A stretch of 64,000 nucleotides of DNA, from contig CADCSX010000002.1 of assembly GCA_902805475.1 (NCBI GenBank), positions 372,001-436,000 on the forward strand, written 5' to 3'. Positions 47,325-60,057 of the stretch are shown here, piece after piece (the first letter of the stretch is position 1; each line of letters begins with the position of its first letter). The translations under genes and the position numbers were made by a program. This stretch comes from Entonaema liquescens. Lineage: Eukaryota; Ascomycota; Sordariomycetes; Xylariales; Xylariaceae. A model generated the notes under the pieces. It had not been told where the DNA came from, did no database searches, and saw only the letters and a program-made list of their open reading frames with translations.

Positions 47325-50119
47325 CTAGTAAGCCCCAGGTGTGGTCCCCGGTGTGCTTCGCGGGTACTCGCCGGGGACATGAGGGTTACTACTCGTCCTA
47401 TCGCCATACGGTCTTGATTGCCCATTCTGGCCTGCAAATGGCACGCCGGTAGCCGGATTGGGCAGAGGCTTGACGAACCCATTTGCAGCCCCAACTACCT
47501 GCGGCTGCTGATCCTTGCCTTGTATACTATACGCCCCCGTGTTAGGTGCATACTTCTGCTGGGCATCGGTAGCCATCTCGTATGCGCCGGCATTACCAGA
47601 ATCTTGACTGGTAGTAGTTTCCAAGGTCTGCGACGTACTATTAGACGCCGGACCGGGGATGATAACTGGACGGCTCGGCAGTCCCCTTTGCTGCTGCTGC
47701 TGCTGCTGCTGGATAGGTTCCCCGTTATAGGGGTTTATGCCATCTGCTCTCGCTTCATGGTCAATAACTACTGCTTGGCTGTGCGCCTGGTCCAATCTCA
47801 CGCTTGGGGTATTCCCGTAGGATTGGCCAACTAACTGCGACGCCCTATTTCCAGGATAAGGTTCGCCCATTCCGCTACCGGGTAATGCGGCTGCGGCTGC
47901 GATTACATCTCGATCTTGGTTGAAGCCCCCGTTGGCGCCGCTAAGTGCGTATTCGTTGCCTACAAGTCCCGAACCTACGCTACTAGGAGAGCGTGGTACT
48001 TGTAAGCCCCTCTCTGCGTTCACTTGTATGTCGGATGGGAACCGACCTCCTGGCTCAGGCCTGTTCTGCATGGAGTCCTGTCGAGAAACCGGGCTGGCAA
48101 CGGCGGGATCGACCGAAAACGGCTCGTCGTCCTCATCGTCCACGATGCCGTCCGAACTCGTAGTACGCTGTGAAGCCCGCGAGTACGCGCGAGAATGGCC
48201 GCGAACAAAATTGCTAAGCTCCTCGGGAGACTTCTCGGTGAGAGCCTTGATATCCTCATACCAAGCCATCATAGTATCGTGGCTTTCGGCACGGAAGACC
48301 CAAGTATGACCGCGGTGCATAGCCCCAGTCTGTCGCCCCTTGAGGATGAACTTGTTGGAAGAACCACCTTCCGTAGAATGAGAGCCAAGCTTCTGTTCGG
48401 GAAGATACAAAGACATGACGGGTGCTTGAGTCTTATCTGCAGATTTGAATTCGTGCAGGTGAGTCGGCGACAACACATACCTACACAATGTTAGCTTACT
48501 CAGGTTTTGTTTCTCTAAAAGTGACACCTCACCATCCCGCCGTATAGCTCTTCAAGTACTTGCTCTTGCGCTCAAGCAGACCTGCACGGATCTCCTGACA
48601 AGCGTAATGATCTCGGCCCGGGTAATGGATGTGTTCAGCCGATCTCAGCGGCACATCAGGGTCGACAAATTGTGAGTCTCTCTGAATAAAAGTGATCCAC
48701 TCGTGGTCCTTGGGCATCGAGATCGGTCCAGCACGGAGTTCATCGATGGTGTTATAAGCCGCGTCTGCTTCCCGCTTGATAATACCCATATACGCATTGT
48801 ACGATTTCTGAATCTCGCCAACAACAATCGATTCAAGCTCTCTACCTGACGACTCAAGGTTCAAATATGCCTACACATCTGTGAGATTCAGATCGCGCCC
48901 ATGTGTATCGGGAATGGTTTTACCTTGTGAAGATAATTCTCTTCGTCGAGTTGCCTTTCAAGCTGGCGATCCACCGCAAGTCGCAAAAGGTAAGGGTCTT
49001 GCTTGCCTGTAGTCATAGAGGAATCCAACTCGCTCTGCCCAAGAACTTCTTGTAGTGCGTTGACAGCCCTCCTAGTACTCTCCATTTCCTTGTCGACCGA
49101 GTTTTTGAAGTCGCTGGATAAGCTCCTAATCTCTTTTATCTTCTGGTTGAGATCGCTTCTCAAGCCGGTCAACGCTAAAATGACATCTTGCTCGATTTCC
49201 TTGGCTTTATTGGCCTCTACAATCATGTTTTTGTGGTGACTTCTTAGAATCTGGAGCGCATCATCCACTCCGCCTGAGGCGAGGAAGCCGGGCGGCGTCG
49301 ACGTATTGTTTAGTACATTGGCAAGCTTAAGAAGTGACTTTGACCGATGCTCGTAGTGTGATTGTATTTCCCTAAAATATGCAATGAGATCCTTGAGAAT
49401 CTTCCTCCAAGCTACACACTTAACGTTAGTGGTAACGGAACATACGAGATGGATACTCATAGGAGACGTTGTAACCTACACTGAAACCTCTCGGCTAGTA
49501 TTTCTGTCGGGCTACCCGTAGTAGGTACGGGACAATAGAATGCGCTGTGGACTTCGTCCGAATCGTGGGAGCTTTGTAGAGCCAAGCTCCTCACGCTACC
49601 GGCCTTCATACTCCTGCGACTGCTGCTGCGCTTGAGACTGCCACTTCTGCGTAGTGAGTTCTTCTTCTTCAGGGTATTGCCCCTGGATAGGGATATGGCG
49701 TGGGTGCTTGCGCCATCGCCGGTAGTAAGTACTTCGGGTCGCGAGGATATCGAATTCGAGCGCTGCATGGTGGAATGCTGGTAATTGCCCTGCTGCGATG
49801 TTGGACCGTCAACGATTGAGTCACCTCTCACACTGGCATCCCACTCCTCGGTAAACTTGGGTTGACGATTCGCTGTTTGGTAGGTATCGTTCTGGGGTGG
49901 TGCGATATGAGAATTCGCTAGCGTGTTGGACAGAGTTTCGTCATCTACCTGAACTCTTTGTGGCTGGTGATACGTGAAGTAACCTCCGGAATTGGGCCTC
50001 GAATAGCCACCTGTGCTACCGTTGGTAGGGAATGCTACGGGATCTAGGGTGGCGGCGGGCTGGTTCATATTGGGGTCGATGGTAGACGGAATGAAAGGGA
50101 CTGAAGGCTTGGCGGACAT
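47325..50119 (-). CDS. SLM1: Slm1/Slm2-like PI(4,5)P2-binding protein (F-BAR-like plus PH)
   Basis: Four exons (50119-49480, 49411-48924, 48870-48533, 48480-47325) give 873 aa. Slm proteins bind plasma-membrane PI(4,5)P2, sit in eisosomes and link membrane stress to TORC2-Ypk1 signalling and actin. The N-terminal 210 residues are low complexity with a basic SLKRSSSRRSMKAG patch. An F-BAR-like helical domain (residues about 205-460) starts LAERFQSWRKILKDLIAYF. The PH domain (about 470-590) runs from GLLERKSKYLKSYTAGWYVL to HDTMMAWYEDIKAL. The tail is disordered, with an eight-Gln run coded by CAG repeats, and ends PRSTPGTTPGAY. All phases are consistent, with no frame problem. Whether one or two paralogues exist cannot be seen here. 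Confidence 0.93.
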
Positions 50120-52206
50120 GAAAGCGTTGACGTAACTCTAGACATAAGTGCCGATTAGAAAATATGACTGAGAAGGTTTGGGACTAATGGATAGAAAACA
50201 GCCAGTCCGTGTGCTTTGAGTGATCTTAGTCTTACAAGTTTCACTAACGTACCTTGTCTAGAACCTTTAGATCCTTTAGAACGCGCGCCTAAGTAGCACC
50301 AAGTGACAACGCAGATTCGTGGATAGTAGCGAGGTGCATAGAGTTTGGGATGGCTGCAGATGGTGGTAACGAATGGCGCCTTTGACTTTTGTTAAGTAAT
50401 GTTTTAGTCCTGAATAACCACCAGTAAAGTCAGCTTTAAAGAAGATAAAATGTACACGTAGTGAAATAGTTGTCGAGCATTGTTCTATGTTGTGACAGTT
50501 GGGATGAGAATACTTCGGTGTTAAAAGTCAAAGTATCAAAGGTGGCTGGCCCTAGTTGACAAGCTTAAAGAACCGTCATGAATCGGGTCGATGTACATGA
50601 TTCAGGAATTCTCTTGTTTGAAGTTGGGCGGCAGCTTGATTGGGCTCTAGTATAAAATAATAAGGATAATTCGTACTTACAGGACTAATAATCTTTGCGA
50701 TTGAACTGGAATTCGCAATAGAATTCTGGAGCGACGGCTGGCTATGAGAAAATGGGGTCGGGTCCCTGAATATGGGAAGAAGGAAAAAAAGAGAATAGAG
50801 CTTGGAGGGATGTGCAATTGCAATGATGTGGTTGTCGTCACCTTTGCGACTTCCCTCCCCCCCCTTCCCCCCCAGCTTGCCGTACCCGATTCTGTTCACG
50901 CAAAGGCCTAAAATAGTTTAGTTTAGCTGGGGATCTACCTCTACGTATGTACCGTTGGCTGCTGCCATACCCGTAAAACTTCATATGTTACCAGCTGGCG
51001 GTTCGTACCATCCGCTTTCAGTTATTTCGAACTAGCAAGGGCACGGCAAAGTCGGCCCACTAGGCGGGTTGGCGGGGTTTGTCGCTTCCATCTTGCACGA
51101 GTCTTTGTCAGACAATACTATGACGTAACCTATCTGCTGGGGTTGATACGCGGAAATGTCTCTTAATTCTTTAAAAAACAAGCAGTATTAATGTATCACA
51201 CATCGGATCTCATATCGAGATCAATATTAGTAGATTTCCATATAAACCAGGTTCTTTTTATGCAATGTTCCCCAATATCTATCTCATTGATTCAACATGT
51301 CATAGTTAATGGATTTATATCAGCTTACCTACATGAAGACCTATACCTATAGAACCATTAATAATAGATGCCAGGTCATTAAAATTGTATTTATTTTTTT
51401 TTGAATCATTTTATTATTAGCCTTTTTTTTTTTTTTTTGGATTGGATTGGATTAGATTGGTCTGTCTATTGCATGTGAATCCAAGGTCGCCCAATCTCAT
51501 ATATCCATCTATAAGGAACCACTGGGACTTATCCAATAGGAACTGTACACTCTATTCTGCATAGGTGGGAATTTGCAATAGCTCATTATTGGTTTGGAGT
51601 TGCAGAAATAGCTGCAAGAAGAGTTGTCCATAACTCCATACTACCCGCAATGATCTTCAATTCCCTACGCCTCTTGCCCAGAGGTATAAGCCACCTACGT
51701 TCCTCATTACTATTATAAGTTTACGACCGTATTTTACCATGCTGTACTGCTACGTCGTACCTGCATACATCAAAATAAGACAGATTTACAACATTTCAAG
51801 GACCCAGTTCCATGTGAAGACACCGAGAGATCTTCTTATATTACTGACCCATTCGCATTAATCTACCAAGACTCATTATTAAATGCTTACACTCAGTTTC
51901 GGATACTAGGATTATCATGGAACATTAACTATTTCTTACTGACTATAACGCAGGCCTCGTTCGGCTATTCCTTGCTTGCCTCCAAGAAAGTAAAACCTCC
52001 TTCCGTTCCCCCCTTTCCTAAACGCCTTGCCTATGCAAATGCTATCTCTGGGATCTTGATTCTCAAGCATTGGCTTCTCGGAACGCCATTTCCCGGGTCA
52101 AAAATGCCATCCTCACACGATACCGAGTCCAATCTCCACCGTTGGAGTATCCTCACCCGTGATTAATCATATTACATCCTTGCTCTTTTAGGAGAATCCC
52201 TGAATC
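50120..52206. other. 2.1-kb gene-poor spacer
   Basis: Promoter side of the SLM1-like gene on the left, 3' flank of the LDB17-like gene on the right. Homopolymer T/A runs near 51390-51440. No supportable gene. Confidence 0.5.
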
Positions 52207-53953
52207 TCAAACTAGCTCCGATATAGACCTTACAGTCTCGGTAGTTGTAGTGTGCTTAATTCTTCCTCTACGTCTCGGTGGTGGTGCTTTAGGCGGTGCC
52301 TTCTTAACACTCCTGGTGCCATTTTCATGCCCCGTGGAAACGTACGGTACGCCATGCCGGTGTTTCGGTACCTCGGGAAGCGGTTTCTTCGGCCTGCTTG
52401 GCTTTGACGTCTCCTTCGCTTTACTCTCTTCTCGACTCGAACTTGGACGGGGAACCTCACTCTTGACTTCTACTCCATTATCAATTCTAGTTTTAGCTTC
52501 AGTTTCAGCCTCGGCTTCAGCTACGGCCCCAGCTGCGATCTCAGCTTCGGCTTTCCGGCTTGGCGTCTGAACACCTGGCTTCTCCATAACAGCCGCCACG
52601 TGCACGACGCTAACGTTGCTGGCGGTCTCCTCCTGCGAGAGGCTAATGCCAAGGAATTTGCGCGCGATCTCTCCAGCACCGGCACCTTCGTCAGAAAGCC
52701 ACTTAACTTTAGATACGCGGTCTATAAGTCTTAAAGTTGTCTCATCCACTGGAGCAAAATGGTTGTTGCCTGATCCGGCTAGTATCCTCAGCAATTTCTG
52801 CACCTCGTCCTTCTTGTAGTGGGGTGGCTGGTTAAGTTGCGTATGCGCAAGCAAGGGGTACATCACACGAAGGTACGTGTGTCGCAAAGCCATCAGTTCT
52901 TCCGGAAGATCGAGGAGGTTTCGGATAATGACATCGAGGAGCACTCGTAAGTCGTTGGTATAAAAATATTCGTGCGTGGCTTTAGTGGTAAAAAGTAAGT
53001 ATAAGAGCTTTAAGATGAGAAGCTGCAAAGACGTTTCGGTTTCGCGGTTGAGAAGCAGTATAATATTTTCGCCAAACGTTCTAAAGTGGTCACCATATAA
53101 ACTAAGGCACTTAACAACTTTGTTTGTCAGCGGCGCAATCAGCGTGGGGTCATTTATCGCGGCCGTAGATGCGACCATGTATTGCTCGTTGAGAACAAGC
53201 TGGCAGCAAGTCAGTATATGAAGTATATCTTGTAGAAAGGGGTTGACTTACTAGGACTCGGATGATGGGATAGTGATATGGATCGTGTACATCATCAGAC
53301 AAGCCCTCGATGAGCTCGAATAGATACGTCACGAATCCATCATCGACGTGTAGCAGATCCTCAATGCGAAGCTGTTCAATTCGCGACATCTCATACATCA
53401 AATCCAACAGTAGCCGATGTAAGTCCGGATCGTTATCTTTTCGGCCGTTGATGAGTTCGAGTAGACGGTGGAAACAACTTTCATCAATCATCCTTTTGAA
53501 AGTCGTTTCATCTGCCCGTCCATCGAGCAGGAGAAAATTAGCGATGACATATAGGGGACCAGGTTCATCTTCCTGTAGTAAACTATAAATAATTTGCGTG
53601 CGCACGTATTCTGGGTTGATGTGGAAGAGGTTCCCATGAAGGAGGATTTGCGAACAATTGGCTACGTCATCTTCGGACTGGGAGAACTCGTCTCGGTATC
53701 GCGACGCGAGATATAGCCATAATCGCAAAGCATCATCAATGGTCTCGTGGGCTTCGGCAGGGCAATTAGTAGACACTACTTGACTCAACTCTACAGAAAT
53801 AATAAGATTAGCTAGATTCTAAGGGGGGATAAGATAATGGGGCAAGCATTCTCTCCGGACTATAAGAATTTGGGGTAAGGGGAGCAGTTGAGACGAACCA
53901 ATCCATAATTGTTCCTCGTTCTCTATTGAGAGATTGTCGTCGGAGTCGGCCAT
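52207..53953 (-). CDS. LDB17: Ldb17/SPIN90-like actin patch protein
   Basis: Three exons (53953-53899, 53790-53252, 53199-52207) give 528 aa. Residues about 10-360 are the armadillo-like Ldb17/SPIN90/Wip domain, for example ALRLWLYLASRYRDEF, YVRTQIIYSLLQEDEPGPL, ELIEGLSDDVHDPYHYPIIRVL, LVLNEQYM and YEYFYTNDLRVLLDVIIRNL-type helices (HEYFYTNDLRVLLDVI as read). The C-terminus is Ala/Glu-rich, then Pro-rich with PLPEVPKHRHG and KKAPPKAPPPRRRGR, which are SH3 ligands. In yeasts this family binds Arp2/3 and SH3 proteins at endocytic actin patches, and SPIN90/Dip1 activates Arp2/3 without a mother filament. The first exon is short (18 codons). All phases are consistent. Confidence 0.93.
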
Positions 53954-54517
53954 ATTGAAATATTAGAACCCCATTAACATGTCCGGCATCGCGTCACGAA
54001 GTCCGACGAATCTGAGAGTGCAATGAATGCTGATGGAACAAGACAGCAAATGATAAATAGCCGACGGGTCTGCGATGCGGAATCATAACCGAACCTAAGA
54101 GTTCGTGTCGTGGCTGGGTCCCCGTAAAGTAAAGGGCGAAGTGAGGTAAAGCGCCGATCAGACGTGGTTGTAACAATAAAATGGGTTGGCTGGTTTGGCT
54201 GGTTTGGCTGGTTGGTGTAAAGAAAAAGGAATGGGAATAGGAAAAATAAGGCAGGGTAATCCTCAAGGGTTAATCCAAGCTAAGGAAAGTAGCAAGAGAA
54301 GGTACATAGCATTTTCCATTTTCTCCATGACCCATCCAAGCGCCACGAGTTGCCCCGCGTTGGGCACAGGCCATTTTTAGGTTTATGAACTCATAATCGC
54401 CAAGGATGTCCTGTTATCTATGCAGCTTATGGTATTAATTTAACGGTTATCACAATCAACTGCGGGGCCGGGACTTGGCATTCTTTGGTTATATGTACCT
54501 ATGATGCGCCTCTATTA
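53954..54517. other. Promoter side of LDB17-like gene
   Basis: Contains a small TGGCTGGTT tandem repeat (about 54184-54213). The right end abuts the MITE with flanking TATTA at 54513-54517. No gene seen. Confidence 0.55.
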
Positions 54518-54825
54518 TTAGTGCTGTCTACACAAGTTCGACGTAGCACCCCCAAGGGGTGCTGCGCATTGATTAAGAAACGGGCAGTAATTAGGGATAG
54601 CGTACCAAACTTTAAATACCAATAAGAAGTTATTCCGACCCTTACTAATTCTGGAAAAGGAAAAAATAATGAAATTTTATGAAATATTATAAGATACATC
54701 AAAATACGTGGGAAATACGCTTATTCGGAAGTATTTTGGTTAAATCCCGAATTTTGCCCGTTTCCTTAATCAATGCGCAGCACCCCCTTAGGGGTGCTAC
54801 GTCGAACTTGTGTAGACAGCACTAA
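54518..54825. mobile_element. Intact 308-bp MITE with long hairpin-containing TIRs
   Basis: The ends are inverted repeats of about 60 bp beginning TTAGTGCTGTCTACACAAGT, flanked by TATTA on both sides (54513-54517, 54826-54830). The duplication may be TA or all of TATTA. Each terminal repeat carries a small palindrome (GTAGCACCCC and GGGGTGCTGC or GCAGCACCCC and GGGGTGCTAC). The interior is non-coding. It is the unmutated relative of the two AT-rich copies at 27685-28525. Confidence 0.9.
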
Positions 54826-55782
54826 TATTACCTATGTAGGTATATATTCTAGACCAACACCGCCAGCTTAGTAAGAGACCAACGTCAACTTCATAATACC
54901 AGGTGACTCGTCAGGTTGAATCTTACTACATAAATGATTACAGTTTTTACACAATTGGTGATCAGGTGTGCTAAATTACAAAAAGATAGGTAGTAAGTTT
55001 CCGATACTTAGCAGTCAAACAACTTTAAAGTACATTCTAGCCAAACAATTGAGAATAACTATAAAATACATAATTACATTATGTAGTTACGAAGCATTTA
55101 GGGTTAAGAACATTGCTATCGAAGACCGAACCTGGAAGTTTCCTACGTAGGGATCTTTTCATTCCCCCTCGAAATGTTGTCTCCCCTGGGTAGATATATG
55201 GATATATAGCAAAGATACCACAAAGAATTCAATTAGAAAAGAACGCGTATTAATATCAAATAGCCAAGGAGTTACAATTACAACTACAAACCTGTTTAAT
55301 CTAAAGTAATATCACATACTATTAAAACTACTATGCGCCGCGCTTCGCCTATCTCTACCTAATTTATAGATGAATTCTTTTTTTCTTTATTGTCAACTTC
55401 AGACGCCTGCAAATGCTACCTAACTACCTAAGGTACAGTCAAAGTTCAGTAACAGATCAACTATATCTACATTTAGTCGCGAGCTGCCGCATCTAAAAAA
55501 AGACACCCTGCCACGGTATGTCAGCGTTAACAGTCCAAAATAGGGTTCTGGCGTACTGGTCTGACCCTCTGACTTTGTCACCGATGACGTCCTAACTCCG
55601 ATGATCACCAACGCACCATATCATACTTCCACCTCTTACGAATTCATCTTTGTTGGTATACCTGCGCCAGCGAGCAGACGAGCCCAATATACAACCAATT
55701 ACTTGTAAAGCTTACCGTGAGTAATAGGCCACGCCCACGTCTAACCTGGTCTTTGAGTGCCATACTAGTAACCTAATATGCA
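54826..55782. other. Spacer between MITE and MSN5
   Basis: AT-rich 3' flank of the MSN5-like gene. No supportable gene. Confidence 0.5.
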
Positions 55783-58700
55783 CTACGAATTAAAGAGGCT
55801 AGCTAGGCCTTCCAGATTATCCCCGTTTCCGTTCTCTCTGCCATTGCTTGTAGCGCCTGGCCCCGGGGCGTCGTGGCTAGGCACTGAAGCAGTCATGAAC
55901 TGTTGGGCCATTTTACTGCGGATCGGCCTCTTCCCGGCAGGAGCCTTGATAGGCATTCTGGTGCTTTTGTTTAGCTTGCCCATCTCTGACACACTCACTC
56001 CCTTTATATCGCCTAGTAATTGAAGGACGACTGCCCGTTGACCGCGAGAGCTTGTTTCTTTTCTCAACATATATTCTATCCCACTGTCGACGTCGACCTG
56101 CTTCACGTTAGGAAGCGAAAGCAGTACATCCCTAGCTGTCTTCGTGAAGTCGTTGTACGTCACTAGGATTGTGGCAATGAGTGAAGCAAATTCCTTCTGC
56201 AGGTCAACAAAATACGGTTCGTGGATAGACGTAATGCATGCTTTCACGACATCAGACGATATGTATTCGCGGATGGCAGCAGTTGTATCGGTTGGTGGAA
56301 GACCCGTCGCGAATTCCGGGATGATAGAACGGAAAACCCTCAGCATGATGCCGCAGCACCGGGAGTCATGCCACCTTATCGCATGGGTGCAGAACATCAA
56401 AAGGGGCTCCACGACGGAGGAATGCTCTAAGCAAAATTCTCGAAGCGTAAGATGATTTCCTGCATCATTGCCGTCTGGGGGTAAAGTTAGAGTATGCACC
56501 TTGTGTGAATATATTATAGGTTACTAATGAGCTGAACTTACTGAGCCGAGCTGGGTCTAAGAAGTCTGCGACCATCATTACAGCTGCATTGGTCAACTGT
56601 CTCAGGATACTCTCCGCCTTCATCTCTTCAGTAAGGGCGTCTCCTCCCGTCTTCACAGCCTGCTGATGCTCGAGCTTCATCCACTCCGAGTTTATCCTGT
56701 CATCCATTTGCTGGCAACAAGCGGCCAGAATTGGAGGGAGGAAGTGCTCTCTTAGAGGAACTGGGCAGTTATCTACTAAGAATCTGACCAGGTTAAGGAC
56801 ATTGATTAACTGATGGGCTGAAAGGCTGAAGGAATCCGCGAGAAGAGCATGGGCCAAGGGGCCTGGAAGCTCGCTAAAGCCGTAGAAGTGAACGTCTAAG
56901 CGTGCCATACAATAGATAATCGCGTAGCACGATTCGCGCACAAAGCGTATTGATCCTCGAATCGTCGAGGCAAGCCCCTCTAGTGTGAGCTTCTTCTCAA
57001 GTACGCGAGCGTAAAACTCATCTTTACTACCTTCTGAGATGCCGGCTTGCCAGAACCTGTCAGTAAGGACACGACCCACAATTGACCTCATCTCGGATGG
57101 TAGTCCTGTCCAATTGTTGGGGGTATGCGAGGCGTGCGCATGACTTGATATGGATGTCAGTTTATATGCCAATTTCTGAAAGACGCGGGTACGTACTTTA
57201 GGAAATTAAGAAGTTGGGGAAGGATAATTGGGAATCCATCTTGCCACAAAGCACACGAGACCTGATATGGATCACTATCCTTTTCCACCTTATCGGCGGA
57301 ACATGTCAGGAATGACTTTGTAGGTCGCAGCGGGAGAACCTGCGCATTGGGTCAGCAATTATTTCCTAATATAAGATGCAAAATGCCCTAACCGTTTGTC
57401 GTTCTTCGAGCTCGGCTTGTAATGCTTGCCCCTCGGCATCAAGTCCTACTGAACCCCAATCTTGGATATTCTGCATCTGCATCCGCGCAAGATAGTTCTG
57501 CGCTTTGTCGAGAGCCATGAGCTCGCAAAATCCGGCATATGACGATAAGGCTTGTTTGAGGCGATCGTTTTGCCACTGAGACACAACAGGGTCAACGAAA
57601 CCGCGCAGCTTTTGCGCTTTCGTAGCCTGGTCGAGCCGGGTAGAGCGATGGCTAGACTAGTTAGTACGGCTTCGGAACTGCGCAACATTAGGTGCTTACA
57701 CTATAGTAAATAGAAAAGTCTGGTAGGTAATCTGGCGCTTCTCGTCAAGTGTCCCTGAGGCAATCATTTCGTTCACCTTTGCTTCTATCTGGTCATAAAC
57801 ATCCTGGAAACTCAGTTAGAATATGTAGTCCAAAGTGGTGCTATGTTCCTAACCAGTAAATGATCGGGCATCTTGACGGCAAGTCGCTGAAGCTCGACCA
57901 TGCTCTCCGTCTGCAACTCCTTAATCGCATCTGTGTATACCCGGAAATCGGGATGCGTAGCTGGCCAAGTTACGAGAATGTGTTCCAAGACTTTCAGCAT
58001 AAAGCCTGCATTCCGATCAAGCGCATTGATGGAGAAAGCAACGAGAAGTTCCAAAATTCGTTTTCGGATAAGAGGATCCTAAATTGGTAAGTAAACATTG
58101 GCAAGTATCAGCATAGGAAAACATACCTCAAAGCTCATCGTCAGCAGACGGTTACACCACGACTCTAAGCTTGCTTCTACCGCGTTTCGCTATTTTGACA
58201 AGTTAGTAGTAACCTCAGTGTTGAACCAAAATTATGCCCATACTAACCTCTTCCGCGCCTACGCATTCGCGCCATCTTACAAACCCCTTCAGAGCCGCTT
58301 CAATTACCGTTGCTTGGGCATCAACACGGAGAACTTGTGAAGATGTCTTGGAATAATTCGCCACTGCTTACAGTTAGACCTCCAACATTACGAGCTCAAG
58401 TAAAACGAGACATACTATTGAAGGCGAGTCCACCATCATAAAGGTGTTCCAATATATTATCTGTTTGACTCAGGATATGTTGCATCGCATCAGTTGTCTG
58501 CAATTCGACGATGAGCTCGATTACCGTTGAGCTGTAGCGTCTATAGTTTCCTAGGAACGCATGGCGCTCGGGAATGGTATCCGTATCTTCTAATAGGAAC
58601 AGAAACGTAGGATCCTGGGTATCTTCCGGCAAGCTTTCATACCGAATAAGCCTCGAACTACAACACTCCAGAAGCGGACCAATGAGCGAAGGCAGGCTTG

Positions 58701-60057
58701 CAATGTTTCGTCCAAGAGACTCGTTACTCAGGAGCCGAGTCCATGTTACAAGGACGGGGATTGAGACTACAAGGCTCTGGCTTTGGGCAATCAGCAGAAG
58801 AAGCTGTAAGAATCCTTGGAAGTCGATACGGGATGGGTCGTTAGGTAAAACGTTAAAACGTCGGTCCATATAAGTGCCTAGGAACGAAATCACCTATAGA
58901 TTATTAGTGAAAATAGAAATTAGATCTCCAGTCAGACTCACCTCAGATAGTTTCTTAGAAATTTGGTATTTATCGTCATCAATATCCTCCGGATCAACCA
59001 CTGACCACTGGAAAAGCTGTCTAAATAGATCAATATATTTGCTGCCATAAAGCGGGACGACGAGGTCTATAAACTCCTGGTCGACAAAACTCGTTCGCGA
59101 ATAAAGAGAATGCAGAGCTTCCAGAGATGCCTTTACCAATTAGCATCGATTCCAAATAAAATTGGCATACCAGCTTACCTTCTGAACTTCAATGTGGTTT
59201 GCCCGAAGCCCCTCACACATTACCGGCACACACTGTGTAGCGGTGACGGCATTGGGAATAACCCAGGGCAGTAAAGAGTAGAGTACGCCGAGAGCACGAA
59301 CCGCACAGCTTCGCACTTCTGCGTCGTTTTGTATGTTTTCTGATAAGCAACGACTTAGTAGGTCTGTTATTCTTGCAAGCCAGCCTTCACTACCACATCT
59401 CACGTCTGGTCCAGCCTGTCGGTTAGGGAACGTTTCTACTAGGACAGCGGCGGGTGTGAAAATTTCAACAGACGCCTTGCTAAGGACACCCTCACGGACA
59501 GCCACGACCGTATCATCACCACTAAAGATGTCATCGGAGAGCATCTCTAGAATACATAGGACAAGCTCCTTATGTACCGCAGGGCCTGACCACAGTTGGC
59601 AAAGCAGGGCGTCCATATCCATCCACTCTCCAGCCCAGGTCCTTTTTGCGACCTCAACCCATAAGAGGGCAATCTTGTTCCTCAAATAAGCAGGGTCTTC
59701 TCTAGTTATACCTCGAGAAAGCTGTAGAACGCCGTTGCGCAGGTCGGTAGCCTGATCTTCGGTGTAATCAGCCCATTTGTGTTTGATTACATACTCGAGG
59801 AGCGATAAGGCATAATGTCGCACCACTGGAGACTGATTCTTGTCGACGGAGAGGTGGAATCCATAAAAGGAGGCATTTCCGTTGTTCTTTACGTCCTCGA
59901 GGAACATCTGGGCTTCTTGACGTGCGTCGTTGGGAGAGTGAGGATTATGAATGACCTCTAGGGCCTTATTGATCTTGGGTAAAACCTCCATATTGTCGGC
60001 GCCAAAACCCACGCCGCCCGATCCCATATTTCCGTTGATCGTATCATGTGTAGCCAT
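55783..60057 (-). CDS. MSN5: Exportin Msn5/exportin-5-like karyopherin
   Basis: Eleven exons: 60057-59179, 59130-58942, 58893-58416, 58363-58248, 58189-58127, 58078-57854, 57803-57700, 57651-57393, 57339-57193, 57175-56542, 56474-55783. They give 1261 aa and every phase matches, close to the usual 1200 aa. Importin-beta N-terminal HEAT region: residues 25-170, including EAQMFLEDVKNNGNASFYGF and VVRHYALSLLEYVIKHKW. An Xpo1/exportin-5 helical region follows (YLRNKIALLWVEVAKRTWAGEW, typical of this family). Helical repeats continue to the end, which is disordered (GPGATSNGRENGNG). In yeast Msn5 exports phosphorylated cargo such as Pho4, Crz1, Mig1 and Far1 from the nucleus with Ran-GTP and also imports RPA. 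The exon count is the highest in the window. The donor of exon 9 (GTACCC at 57192) is weak but is the one that keeps phase. Confidence 0.93.
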
